64,000 nt of DNA, taken from NCBI RefSeq assembly GCF_047511655.1, contig NC_133392.1:96899042-96963041 (forward strand), read 5' to 3'. Below, in pieces: positions 1 through 11,575 of this stretch (the stretch's first letter is position 1; every line of letters begins with the position of its first letter). This DNA is from Castor canadensis. Lineage: Eukaryota > Chordata > Mammalia > Rodentia > Castoridae. The position numbers and the translations under genes are program-made. The notes below the pieces were generated by a model. The model was given only the letters and a program-made list of their open reading frames with translations. It was not told the DNA's origin and did no database searches.

Positions 1-330
1 AGAATGTACATAGCAACACTGTTTGTAATAATCCCAAACTGAAAAAACTCCACAAACACTCATTACAATAACAAACATACACAAATGGAGTAATATAGAG
101 CAGTAAGAATAAATGAGCTATATACTATGTATAGATAAATCCAACAAACATTTTAAGGGAAGGAAGCTAGATGGAAAATGCATATTATATATCAGCTATC
201 AAATTTCAAGTATAGTCAAACCTGTCTATGGTGTTAAAAATTAAAATATTGGCTACCCTTGCACGGCAGTAACTGAAAGTAGAAACAAAGAACACATTCT
301 GAATGCTAAGAATACTCTTATTGTTGAATT
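1..330 (+). mobile_element. ancient L1 (L1M-like) ORF2 3' fragment
   Basis: The first about 215 bases follow the pattern of the far 3' end of old L1 ORF2 copies: a remnant of the 'cagcactattcataatagcc' block, then a 'ggagtaatatagagcagtaagaa' type block. The copy is heavily diverged and its left end is cut by the window edge. The boundary near 330 is approximate. Confidence 0.45.
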
Positions 331-1215
331 GGATGCAGGCTACATAGGTGTGTTCAATTTGCAATAATTAATTTGTAACAATTATGATGTGATTCTTTTC
401 TGTGTAGTCCTATACTTCAATAAAATGTTTTTAAGGACAGAAAAGAAAAGCAAATAAAACTAAACTTGATCAGATCAAATTAAGGAATGTGATTAATTAG
501 CTTGTGGATAAGAAAAATCTAAGTTCTACTTTCTCATTTGGAATAAATGTTCTTCTACCACAAGGGGGTTCTCTTGCTACACTCCTTTGTTTACAATGAC
601 TATGTATTTTTCCAGATTCTCTTGTTGGTGTCCTGATGTATTTGGTCTCCTTGTCATTGAAAGATCTACCAAAGCACACTCTGCTAAAACTGTCACCTAT
701 GTAATATAATCTCCACAATGTAAAGCACAAAGTTTCTCCACAATTATGCTGTAAATGATCATTCAACAAATATTTCTGCATTATACATAGCATATTGATC
801 TCATTGCTCTCCCCAAATAGTAGTGAGGGGTCAGGGATCAGGAATCATTTCTTCTCTGTTTTTGGATTACCTGAACCAATGCTAATATTTATGTAGAACT
901 AATTACCTACACAAAGAATATGTAAACAAAATCTTATTTAAAAAAGTACTTTTAAATCCAGCTCAAAGACCTAAACTTTGACAATTTTTTATAAGACAAA
1001 TCATAATCGTTATCTGTTTATATTTGTTTTCTCCACTAATCTGACAGGTCAAGTCAATCTTAGTATCCAAACCAAAATAAATGGAGATTTACCTAAACTG
1101 AATTTAGATACCACTTAACTATCATTCCTACCAGATGACTTCACTTTCTGATTTGAAGAAAAACACATGTAAAAATCCACATTTTAATTTTAGCCAGAAT
1201 TTAGAATAATGCAAA
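331..1215. other. AT-rich intergenic DNA, nothing assignable
   Basis: There is no recognisable gene or repeat. The 98-residue minus-strand frame at 497-793 has no family resemblance and ordinary composition for a chance frame in non-coding DNA. Confidence 0.6.
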
Positions 1216-1304
1216 GGGGAGAAAGAGAGAGAGGAAGGAAAGGTGAAAGAGGCAGAAATGCAAAGACAGAGAGACACAGACACATGGAGGGAGACAGATT
1301 ACAG
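1216..1304. repeat. purine-rich (GA) low-complexity tract
   Basis: The plus strand is dominated by GAGA, GGAA and CAGAGA units without a strict period. It has the look of a decayed microsatellite. Confidence 0.7.
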
Positions 1305-1344
1305 AGAAATATACTGCATGTTTATAAACATTTATATCTACCAG

Positions 1345-1450
1345 TGTCTTAGTCACTTCAGTCCTTTGACGCTCTTATAACAGAATGCGATAGCATGAAC
1401 AGCTTATGATTTCAACATGTGAACTGGAGGGGGGAAGAGAGGGAGGAAAT
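1345..1450 (-). mobile_element. MaLR-like LTR fragment
   Basis: It contains a decayed 'gtcttataacagaatgcg' type start followed by a 'ttcaacatgtgaactggagg' end. This is the pattern of an antisense MST/THE1-type LTR with its middle deleted. It is very short, so the family call is tentative. Confidence 0.4.
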
Positions 1451-1574
1451 AAATCCTACTAAATAACAAATATTTTTTGTTTTGCTTTGGTTTGATTGTT
1501 TATATTTCTTTTATTAACACACACAGGGGCTTTGGTCATCTGAAAAAACAACTTATTTTTTAAAGGCTTTTAGG

Positions 1575-1650
1575 ACTTTGTTTTGTAAGACAAATGAGTA
1601 CTTAATTTTACTTAATTTAACTTTGTTTTGTAAGACAAATGAGTACTTAA
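1575..1650. repeat. perfect 31-bp direct duplication, 45-bp period
   Basis: The 31 bases at 1575-1605 recur exactly at 1620-1650. The spacer between the copies is T-rich and resembles the ends of the unit. This looks like a local tandem duplication next to the GC-richer block at 1690-2790. Confidence 0.9.
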
Positions 1651-1689
1651 CTTGATTTTGACCTCAAATGACTGTGATGTCTTCTACCC

Positions 1690-2790
1690 TGCTGATTAGA
1701 AGAGACTTCCAGGCCCTGCTGATGCTTCTTCCTTTCTCTTGCCTCTCCTGGGTCTTTGTAGACTGTTACTGAAGTTCTTCTATGCAGACCCTGTTACACA
1801 GAACATGTCAGCCAATGTAACACAAAATAGAGCAATCCTCCTTTGTCTCATAGAGGAACTAAAGTTCCAAGATATATACGAAGCCATCTTCCAACTCTCT
1901 GCAAAGCAATCTCATCCATGCACTCTTCAGCAGCTACAACCAAGCAGCTCATGCTTTCCACAGCCATTCTGCCACTGAGAGACTCTGACCCCAAGTCCTC
2001 ACAGATTCCAAAGTTCCAGAAAACAATCAGATCACACAAAGAACCACAAAACACAAGACCCAGTACCACATTTCAAAAATACAGCAAAGTTGTAAATCAA
2101 CTTTTGATTAAGCTTCATTTGTCTCATGAGAGTATTCCTCCACAAGTTATTGCTCCAGAACCAAATACATTGGGCGATCTTAAACCCACATCAAGGTTGC
2201 CAAACATGGACCATTAGGAAGACTGTTATACAGGGATAAAGAGAAACACAAAAACAAAATAGAGAAAGCAACAAACCATTACTCCTGGTGTCAGTCCATC
2301 CATCCCTACCATTTGACCAGAGTCTACTAGCTATAAACCACTGCCACTGTCTCTTCCCTGCCCACCTGCACCTCCTCGTAAATCTCTGCAGTCCTGGCCT
2401 TTGTTTTCCACTGGCTTCTCTCTGGCTCACCTGTGAGGCCTTCACCTGCATCTCGGTCTGAGTAAGCAGATTGTCTACTTTCATAGCTGACCTTGGTCCC
2501 CATGCACGGCAGTCCTCAGCAACATCACATCCTTGAGCATCTCCCAGATGACTGGCATCAGGAACCTCTCCAAGTCCTCCTCAGGCTCCATCTCCTCCTG
2601 TGCTTCCACCATGTACATGTCCACGAATCATGTCTCCTGCACCTCCACAGAGTCCACCATCATCATCTGCTCACTTATATCTCTGGGGACACCCATGGGG
2701 GATCAGCAGTTACCCTTGGAGTCCAAGAAACCCGCACTCTGACAATGTTATTCCCGAATTAGCTCAAACTTTTTTGTTCCTTTTAACTTC
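1690..2790 (-). pseudogene. candidate decayed processed pseudogene, parent unidentified
   Basis: This block of about 1.1 kb is clearly richer in G+C than its surroundings. On the minus strand it gives protein-like but broken frames. One (about 2650-2490) is acidic, with the stretch EEMEPEEDLERFLMPVIWEM, and is closed by stops. A second frame follows at about 2500-2330, containing KTKARTAEIYEEVQVGREET and ending at paired stops. A third frame at 1848-2069 includes MAVESMSCLVVAAEECMDEI. No introns are evident. Frames that break but look protein-like, higher GC and no intron suggest an old retrocopy, possibly including 3' UTR. I do not recognise the parent gene. It could instead be part of an unrecognised LTR element. 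Confidence 0.4.
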
Positions 2791-3154
2791 AAGCCTTTTG
2801 CTTCAGAACTGCTGTGGGAAGAAATGACTCACACGCACACAAGGGTGAACAAAAAAATCTAAATAAAAAATATTTTTAGAAATTATCAATATAATTATCT
2901 TTTCTTTCTAAAAAATTGTCCTTGGAATCAAAGAAAACCATTCAGATCCCATCAGATCAGCAAACATTACTTCCTTACAAGTGTGCAAAAATTGAAGATA
3001 AGGAATAATAAAAAATATGTGTAGACAAAAATGTACCTTATTATTTGGAAGGCTAATTTGGTAAGATTAACAGTTTTCCCAGTATATTCTGCTTCTTACT
3101 GTGAGAGGGATATTTCTAAAACGCAACAGTTACGTGATTTTCTTTTGTAAAGTA

Positions 3155-3430
3155 GTTTGCTGACCCTTCATGGTTTTCAGGATGATGCAAAATTCAGTAA
3201 GACCAGGCTCTACCAGACTTTGCAGACTCATCTTTGAGTACCTCCACACTAAGCACAGGATTCCTGATGCCCCATGCTTTTACACAGTGTGTACCTTTGA
3301 GTAGATTCTTCCCTTTGCCTGGGCTAAATTTTCTCAATTATTTCCATTCTGATCTTCTCCTGGGCTAGCCACCAGCCATCTATAAGAATCAGTTCAGATG
3401 TAACCAATGGAAAAGGTAACATTAATGACA
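3155..3430 (+). mobile_element. L2 LINE 3' fragment
   Basis: The order of landmarks matches the 3' part of mammalian L2: 'accaggctctaccagact', then a block resembling 'cctttgcctgggct', then the 'cttctcctgggctagccacc' region. It is diverged, as expected for an element that stopped moving before placental mammals radiated. Confidence 0.55.
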
Positions 3431-3474
3431 TTAGCATATTGTCTATCATTATTATTTATTTACTAAAATGTGGC

Positions 3475-3560
3475 ATAATCCCATGAGGTAACTAACATTT
3501 CTACTTTTTATATGAAAAACCATTGTTCCCAGAGAGTTTAAATGATCTACCTGAGCCTTA
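3475..3560 (+). mobile_element. MIR SINE core fragment
   Basis: A decayed 'gaggtaactaacatttctac' type block followed by an 'agagtttaaatgatctacc' block matches the MIR core and 3' region in the sense direction. It is short and diverged. Confidence 0.5.
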
Positions 3561-5080
3561 ATAAATCAAATAAGGATGTATTCATATTATATTAATCAGC
3601 AAGTTTCATGCTTTCTAAGAAATCAAGGACAAATTCAAGCTTACGAGTTCCAGGCATTTTAAAAATAGTAAAATAGTAATACCCAATATAGATTTACCTT
3701 ATTGTTTTCTGTTCTTATGAAAGGAAAATTGACTACTCATTTACCACAGCTTAATGATTAATATGTAGTTCTAATATGTTGAAAAGAGTTTAACAAATTT
3801 TTGTTAAGAGAGAAGGAAGGATCAGTATTTCACATGGATATTATGTTACAGTTTATATAGAGTGATTAGTACAGGAGAATTGTGCACCTGTTTTGAAGAA
3901 CACAGAGTGCAAGGTCAGAAGCCAACAGATGTTGTTTCTATTAATGTGCAAAGAGCTTTCTCGTTAGCTAACACTCTATTTCACTGTCATACATTTATGC
4001 ATGATGGTTTCATTGGAAATATTAAGATGTTAAGATTTGCCTTTTGTTATTTATGGCCTTAGTAAAGCTGAGCTCAAATGAAGCATGAGCTTCTCATTGA
4101 AGACCTCTATTTTAACCAAGATATCTAGCTGAGAGATCCACTGGGGCATAATGTGTTTTCAGAAAGCTGCAAACCCAAATAAATTTATACTGATGCTTTG
4201 CTATACTATGTGTATATTTGAGTGATGACAACGAAACTCCAAATTATCTCCCTCTAAAGAGCTAGTGAATTACTTCTCAGAACTCTAAAAGAACTATGCA
4301 AATATTAGCAGATTATATGTATAACATTCTATGAAAGAAGTTAAAGGTAGACAAAAGATAATATACAGATGCAGACATACATAGATGCAAAGACAAAATT
4401 ATTAAAGAAAGAAAATGAGGACAAAGCAACTAATTGACATTTCAAACAAAGTTTTGACAAAAGAGTCTAGCTTCTGAAATCTAATTCAGCCTGTGCCATT
4501 ATAAAATGCTAAGTATTATTCATCCATTCAATGTAGGCTGAAATGAGAAACTGGGATGAACAGAAATAATTCTCTCCAGTTTTCTAATAATATTAGCAAG
4601 AAAATGTATATAATATTTTCTCAATAAAAAAGAGATGTGTTACCTTATCTGGTTTCTCATTATTAATTGTATTAGTTTCTTCCTTTTATCTCAAATATGT
4701 ACCATGCTTTTCAAGACCATTGGATTACTGAGTTTCTCTGACAAGTAGAGAACATGTCTAACATCAATGACATGTCTAGTCTATTTTAAAAGTTTTTAAG
4801 TTTATCTGCTCAATTGTTTTATCTGTTTTCTGAATTGTTCATTTTTATTTGCTCTATATTCTTAACCCAGAAGCTGTTCTTCTCATGTGATAGGAAGCCA
4901 AACATTTCTTAGTTCTTCTCAGTTCCTATGGTATCATTTTGGGTATTGTACTTCTCCTGTAAGCCTCTGGGATGAGATTAATTTTATCTTTCCTACAGAA
5001 TTTTCCATTAGTCCATTCTGTTCATTGTTCATTTTCAAATTTCAGTGGTTAAACGTTTAATTAAATCATTTAAAACTCCA
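3561..5080. other. AT-rich intergenic DNA
   Basis: No gene could be supported. The T-rich right half (about 4650-5080) may be very old antisense L1, continued beyond the SINE at 5082, but I cannot place it on the element. The 66-residue frame at 3862-4062 has no family resemblance. Confidence 0.5.
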
Positions 5081-5081
5081 T

Positions 5082-5280
5082 CTTTTTTTTTTTTTTACTC
5101 AGCCTCACACTTGCTAGGCAGGCACTCTTATCACTTAAGCCACTCTGCCAGCCCTTTTTCTGTGATGGGGATAGAGTCTCACCAACTATTTGCCCAGGGC
5201 TGGCTTAAAACCACAATCCTCCTGATATCTGTTACCTGAGTAGCTGGGACTACAGAAGTGAGCCACTGATGTCTGACTTA
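5082..5280 (-). mobile_element. B1/ID composite SINE, antisense
   Basis: The copy reads poly(T) at 5082-5096, then the reverse complement of the ID tRNA-like part ('cttgctaggcaggcactctt', 'cacttaagccactct'), then the reverse of a B1/7SL-like part ('acctgagtagctgggactac', 'gtgagccactga'). The order poly(T)-ID-B1 shows a complete composite in reverse orientation. Similar copies lie at 9913 and 54255. Confidence 0.85.
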
Positions 5281-6164
5281 AAATTTCACCTTTTTTGAAT
5301 AATTCAACTATCTAACATTTTGAATTTGTTCTTAAATGACTCTTTGGGCACATTGTATCTTTTGACATGGCATAGTCTTTTTTTATTGTCTGTAAATAGT
5401 GTGAAGTTGAACTTAGGTTTTATTTTATATCTAGTACAGACTTAGGTGACTATACTTAATAATTTATTTTTAATTGTCTGCAAATTTTTAAAGTTTTATT
5501 AAAATATTTGGCCTTAGTCATAATTTATTTTATTATTTGAGTGTTTTATATTATTCCACAAGTATTGCCTCTATCTGCTTATTTGTATTTTTTGGCACCT
5601 TTCTACATGAACTGTTTCAGAGTTATGTTCTGCTAAAATGCTTGACAACGAATATAGTTATTGTGGTACACACTTACTGATATAAAATAACCGTAAAGAA
5701 TGAGTTATGTTGATTTATCCTTTCTTTGAGATTCAATATTGCTTCCTTTGCTTTTTGTTTCTGCTTATCTTACAAACTTCATCATTCTTTCATTTTTAAA
5801 TCAACTTTCATGTTGCCTTTTATAAGAAGCATATTGTTTAAATATTCTTTTTAAATCAATATGAGAATGTTGCTAAGCAATAGAAGATATTAACCTATTT
5901 CATGTCCATTTTTATAACTGATGTAACTTTTATTTCATACTTCCTTTTAAAAAAAATGCTCTCAATTCATTGTTTTATTGTGAACTACATATTCTTAGCT
6001 TTCATCTATACCCATAATTTAGAAGTGATGTATCCTACTTTATAATATGGTGCTAACTACATTAACATTTAAAAATAAAACACAAGTGATTTTATAAAAA
6101 CAGGTTATGCTAAGAAGAGGTCACTAACAGGAGAGAAAGGGTAAAAGAAGGAAGATAAGAAGGC
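5281..6164 (-). mobile_element. probable ancient antisense L1 ORF2 remnant
   Basis: Only the part around 5680-5960 is suggestive. It has antisense ORF2 landmarks such as 'ttataagaagcatattgttt' within a T-rich strand. The rest is AT-rich and too diverged to place. Confidence 0.35.
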
Positions 6165-6650
6165 AAATATGATTGATGTATTTTCTATATAAGAATGAAT
6201 ATAAAATTTTCAAACTTGTTGAAATAAACATAAGGGGACTAAGATACAAAGGAGAAAAATATAGGAGATGAAACAATTTAGGTTATAATACATAATATAC
6301 ATGGACATGTCACAATGTAACTCCCTATATAGCTATCTTAAACAAAAATGTCATTTTCAAAAATGGAGAACAGGAAGATAAAACAGATTCTGTCTGGAGG
6401 TTGGCATTAGTGGGAGGGAGGAGGCTGTAAAGAAGGGCTGTAGGAAGATGAATATGGTGGCAACATTGTGTACTCATGTATGAAAATGAAAAAATGAGAC
6501 CTGTTGAAATTATTCCAGGAATCTCCCCAAAGGAAGGGAGATAAAAGGAGAATGATAGTGGGGGTTAATCTAACTAAGATATGTTATAAGAATTTTGCTA
6601 ATGTCACAATGTACCCCCAGTACAACAATAACAAAAAATAAAAATAAAAT
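6165..6650 (+). mobile_element. old L1 3' UTR, family A copy 1
   Basis: The sense 3' end of an L1 subfamily has landmarks 'agaatgaatataaaattttc', 'gaaaaatgagacctgttg'-like text and the terminal 'cacaatgtacccccagtaca' before an A-rich tail. It aligns over its whole length with 56310-56810, and its tail also matches 45945-46015, so this is one repeat family with three copies here. Confidence 0.8.
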
Positions 6651-7486
6651 ACCATAATTTCTTATTATCAAAATTAGAGATGCCTTACCCTACTCCATGT
6701 ACAATGGAATTTACTTAGTTTTTCTTCCTCTTCTCCCATATTTGTAAATATAATCTAGGGAGTTCAATATATATTATTCACATCAAGTTATTTTCTTTTT
6801 TTTTCTTAACAGTGCAGAATATGCACAAAATTTTAATAACTTTGAAACCAAATACATTTCAAAATAAAAATATTTAGAAACACATTATAAAATTGTTAGA
6901 TATAAACCTCTAAAAGTAAAAACCATGTATCACTTTAATATTAAGATTGCAGCTGGGTGGTTTTTTGGCATTAACTTATTTTCAATATTGCATTTGTTTT
7001 CATTAAAGAACTACTTTTAATATCTCCAGTGTTTTAAAGCAATATTTAAAATAACTATTTGCAATGTTTTTGTATTGAAATGTTTGCTATAATTATCCAT
7101 TCCTTTGATAGCACAAATTCCTCATTCCTGGTTTGTAAATCTTTATTTCTGACTTCATGACTTTATTTCTATTTTTAATTTGTGCGTTCACTCTTCAAAA
7201 TATTTCTTTTTTTAACAAGCATCTTTTGGGGGTACATTCTCTGTGCTTTAGCATACCTGAGTATACTCTTCTCCTTCACAATTGTGTAACTATTGGTCCA
7301 ATATCTCCTACCATTTCCACTTCAGAGGGAGGGGAAAAAGGATAACCCACCTTGGTTTTGTATTCTTTTTAGATTCTTTTTTCTGTTTAGATGTTTATGT
7401 CATATTTCCTTTATCATATAAATAATTCTTTTTCCCTTGTAATTTAAGAAAATCGCAGTATTTTCATCTGTTTTTTCCCTGTGGAG
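6651..7486. other. AT-rich intergenic DNA
   Basis: There is no gene. It is T-rich with a decayed antisense L1 feel but no landmark I can place. Confidence 0.5.
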
Positions 7487-7590
7487 ATTTTATTTTTTTA
7501 TTCCTTTATTCATATGTGCATACATTGTTTGGGCCATTTCTCCCCATTGCCCCCCATACCCTCCCTCTCCTCCCGGCCCCCCTTGCTTCC
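7487..7590 (-). mobile_element. young-type L1 3' end, antisense, truncated
   Basis: T-rich start, then 'ttcatatgtgcatacattgt', 'gggccatttctcccc' and a C-rich tract mark the reverse complement of the L1 3' UTR seen in full at 43296-44226. Only about 100 bases of the 3' end are present. Confidence 0.85.
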
Positions 7591-8484
7591 AGTTCATGTG
7601 GGTTTTAATGTTCATTTTCCTTAGAAGACAATAAATGTTTCCAGTGAGGCCTTTTACTATACTAATAGGTGAATTTTTCATTATCTTATAAAGTATGTTA
7701 AGTGTGTATCTTCCCAGGAAGAACAATCAGAAAACCAGCCAGCCTCTCTGGTATCTTGCTATGAAGCAGCTTTTAGCTATGGTATATGTCTTTACTTCAT
7801 TGCTGTTGCCATATTATACCTTCTTCTGCAATAAAGATCAAGTCTTAATTATTGTCATTTTGGGTCCTGAGTCTCATTTATCAATCAAATTTGTCTGGGT
7901 CCTTTCATTAGTACAGGTGGTTGATAGACTTCGGTGGATGTTTCTACTTTTTACATATATTCTAAAGGACTAAATTTCTTTCATAACTCATCATTAGGTT
8001 GCATTTGTCACCTGGCTCCTTAGGATGGAACTCCCATGGTGAACATGAGCAGGGGGCAGAGTAAAAAGAAGAGGTGGCTGAGAGGTAATGGGTAACTTTA
8101 TTATGAAATCACTTCACATCATTCTGTCATTTCTCTCTTTATTTCAAAATAAGTGAGAGATAAAATGCAAGGTATAATGAGAGAACTGAGACAATGAAAA
8201 CTAAAAGGAGAAAGGTAAATAATTTTTTTAATTTGATGAAATTATTTTTAAATTATTTTATGTCATCAAATCTATCACTCATGCCTTTTTCTAATGCTTC
8301 CCACTTATGTTTACCCAGATGCAGATAATCATTAAATTATATTTTCAATTGTTCCAGTTCATAATAGTTATTTAAATATTAAAATTGGTTGCTACTTAAT
8401 AGACACACAATAGGTATTAGTGGTTGTTACTCTGAGTAGTGTTCTAGGAAGTCACTTTCTCATATATGTATATAGAAAAGATGA
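7591..8484. other. AT-rich intergenic DNA
   Basis: I see no gene or clear repeat. The 92-residue frame at 7695-7973 is hydrophobic, has no family resemblance and is most likely chance. Confidence 0.5.
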
Positions 8485-8512
8485 GTGCGTGTGTGTGTGT
8501 GTGTGTGTGTGT
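8485..8512. repeat. (GT)n microsatellite
   Basis: It is an uninterrupted GT tract of about 13 units after a GTGC start. Confidence 0.95.
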
Positions 8513-8744
8513 CCCTACTACAACTCTTATAAAAGCCCCCAGGTGGCTTATGACATCTTCCTATACCAGCTTCATCACACTCGTGGGATATAAATAGATT
8601 TTTGATCTTTCCTCATCACCCAATGAGAACATTAGCACCTTGTTTATAATTTTGTTCTCTGTCCATTTGCAAGATTTGTTCAATATCCTGGATGTCTCTG
8701 ATCTCTTAATGCTCGTTTTCACCATTTCATCTCACTGACTGTGA

Positions 8745-9118
8745 TGATAAGTCTTGATTGTCACCTTAACTGGATTGAGAGACAGTTAGGAGAGTGGTAA
8801 AACATTTTCTGGGTGTTCTCAGAGATATTACTAAGAAGGAAAGACCTTAAAGGAGTGGTACACCATTTTATAGGCTAAGGATCCAGATGGAAGTAAAGGG
8901 GAAGAAAGAGAAAGCCAGCCAGTGAAGCTCTCCCTCCTGTCTGTCATGAAGTAAGGCACTTTGCTCCACTACATTCATCCTGCCATGATGCCTCACCAAA
9001 CACAGGCCCTGAAACAATGGAGCCAAGTGACCATGGACTGAGACCTCTGAAACCATGAGCCAAAATAAATCTTTCCTACATTTAGGATGTTTCTCTCAGA
9101 TATTTGTCACAGCACAAA
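8745..9118 (+). mobile_element. MaLR-like LTR, sense
   Basis: It starts with 'gtcttgattgtcaccttaac' and 'tggattgagagac', passes a 'cgtgagccaaaataaatct'-like polyadenylation region (9053-9075) and ends 'gatatttgtcacagcac'. This layout is typical of solo LTRs of the rodent MaLR group. A CA-rich tract follows at 9117-9133. The 3' part matches the element at 14615-14985. Confidence 0.65.
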
Positions 9119-9399
9119 CACACACACACACAAACCTAACACGCTGGCCAATATCTCAGTCACCTCTGACATATAAGTCATGAGAAAATACTATAAACTA
9201 AGATCCTAACAATTCTGATTATAATCTCTCTAGTAATAGCTTTTTACCACTTGTTCAAGCTCTCTCAATCCTTTATCCTTTTATTTTATCACATCTGATG
9301 ACAGAAGTTCAAATTGAATAAACCAAATTCAAGTAAGTTAAAATATTTAATCAGGAACTTCATAAATAACAGGTATTTTTAAACATATAAAATTAGAGC

Positions 9400-9605
9400 T
9401 AATTCATATTAAATGTGTACTATATGCCAGGCACAGTTTTAGATATGTTATTTGTAGTCATTTATTTATTGTTCTAAATGACTTTGAGAGGAAGGTTCTA
9501 TTTTTGGTAAATTTATGGATAAATAAAAATTCAGAAACTTGCTATAAATTATATAAATGATAAAACTTGAGTTCAATGTCTGATCTAGTCAGATTTTTCT
9601 CTCCA
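9400..9605 (+). mobile_element. MIR SINE, sense
   Basis: The landmarks occur in order: 'gtgtactatatgccaggcac', a decayed 'attttatggataaataaa' core and 'aacttgagttcaatgtctg' near the 3' end. The whole order fits MIR. Confidence 0.75.
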
Positions 9606-9912
9606 AAGCTCATACATCTAACCCAATGGTTGATTTCTTTCCTAATCATTCTGCAAGTATTTATTTAGCATCTGCTGTATGTTGGGTACTATACTAGACA
9701 ATGGAAGTACAAAAATGATTTTATGTTATTCGTGTTGCCCAAAGTTCAAGAGAAGAAAGGGACATTCTATAAGATTATACAAACCAAAGATCAACAGTTC
9801 ATAAGAACTTATCTTGAGATCTTCTGAGTAAAGGCAACCTTCAAGGTATTTGTGTATACCTGCATCAGATTTAGTCTATAATACCATTTGCTTATAAATT
9901 CCATTTACTCTT

Positions 9913-10122
9913 TTTTTAAAATGTTACTGGGGTTTGAACTCAGGTCTCAAACTTGCTAGGCAAGCACTCTACCACTTGAGCCACTCCACCAACCTTCTTT
10001 TGTGTTGGATATTTTTGAGATAGGGTCTTGTGAACTATTTGTCCATGGCTGGCTTTGAACCGCAATCTCCTCTCTGCTCCTGAGTAGCGCTGATTACAGG
10101 GTGAGCCACCTGTGCCTGGCTT
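9913..10122 (-). mobile_element. B1/ID composite SINE, antisense, with target-site duplication
   Basis: T-rich start, reverse ID part ('cttgctaggcaagcactcta', 'cacttgagccactcc') and reverse B1-like part ('tggctggctttgaaccgc', 'gtgagccacctgtgcctggc'). The 10-base direct repeat atttactctt flanks it at 9903-9912 and 10123-10132, which marks it as an insertion by target-primed reverse transcription. Confidence 0.9.
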
Positions 10123-10132
10123 ATTTACTCTT

Positions 10133-11575
10133 CTTTCACTCAGCCATAGTAGGATAATGTTGATCTAATTAATGACTGACTTTTTCTCAAACTAAATTAT
10201 TTAACTGTTCTCTTTTCTGAAATTTGCCTTTCCCCTTCTTTCAATCTTTTTGTCACTCTATTGAATCTATCTACTGTTGTCCATCTCAATTGCATGCTAT
10301 CCTAGACTTATTTTTTTCTCCAAAAGACTTAATTAATCTTAATGATATCACAGAAGCATCTTACTAGTGTAGCCTATTGTGAAGCACCAATAGAAAATCA
10401 GAGATCAGGAAAAAGAGAGAAGCTGGATTATTTCTCTCCTTCATTCCCTCTAACCCCACTTCCACACCGTGAAGTTCAAATAGTGGCTAAATATGTCCAG
10501 GACTTCAGCCCTTGTCTGCCACACCTTCCTCCTGCCACACCTTCCTCCGTGACTCTAGCTTTCATCAAACTCTGCTGACATGTCCCATATTCTTTTTAAG
10601 CTCCCTCAAGTCATAGTGCTGTGCAAGTTTTGAAGAGTCCCATGTATCTCAGCATCACCTCCTGTTCCTCTTTTCCCTTTCCCTACCTTTTTTAAAGTCT
10701 TTTCATCAGAACCACTTGAATAGAATTCTGCTTCCCATTGCGTTTCAATGGTTCAGGAAAACTAAAAATAATAGGTGCAAATTGCTTTCTAGAGTACCTT
10801 AGCACAAAGTAGCTATTATAATTGAAAACTATTATGTTATCTCTTTCCATACTTTCCAGTAGAAAAAAACATTTCTCCAGAGGTAGACTTTGAAATTTAT
10901 TTCCTTCCTACACATGTGAAGAAGCTGGATATCTGAAAATATTTAGAAATAGCACTAATATTTCATAGTAGCAGTTTTAAAGACACATTTATAAAATGCT
11001 ACCCAGGCCACTTCAATAAGACTATATACATAAATCACTTTGTCATTGAGATGAATATTATTTATAAAAGCTTTTAGGATAAGAATGTGCTAAGTATTGT
11101 GTATTTTATTTCACTAGGTTATAAAAATTTGAATGGAATTTACTGGAATATTAGCTACAAAACACACACAAGTTAAATAAACACATCTTGAAAACATTTT
11201 CTATAGTTTCCCAATAGTCAAGTGCTCTAAGTCACACAGATTTAGCAAGCTTTAGCATATCTATTATAGAATAAGCCACTGCAATAGTACTTCTAACAAA
11301 CAAAACTGAAAATCATTTCCCTGATATTTTAGCCTATTATGGCCTATGTTTTTTCTTTCTCTCATTCTATCCATCATCACTCTCCTCACTCACCCCAGCA
11401 CACCTCATGTATATACACATGAACCACCACAGTGACTACTCTGGAGAGGCCACCCAACACAGATTAATTTAAAGATAAATTAATTTAATTAATTAAATTG
11501 TTGAGTGCTAAAATAAAAGTAGAGATTTTTCTAAGCTACTGTTTGCTTTGGGATTATACCAAACAGTCATAATTT
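10133..11575. other. AT-rich intergenic DNA
   Basis: No gene is supported. The CT-rich part at about 10480-10690 could be a decayed L2 piece. An AT-only palindromic stretch lies at about 11477-11502. The 78-residue frame at 10342-10578 has no family resemblance. Confidence 0.5.
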
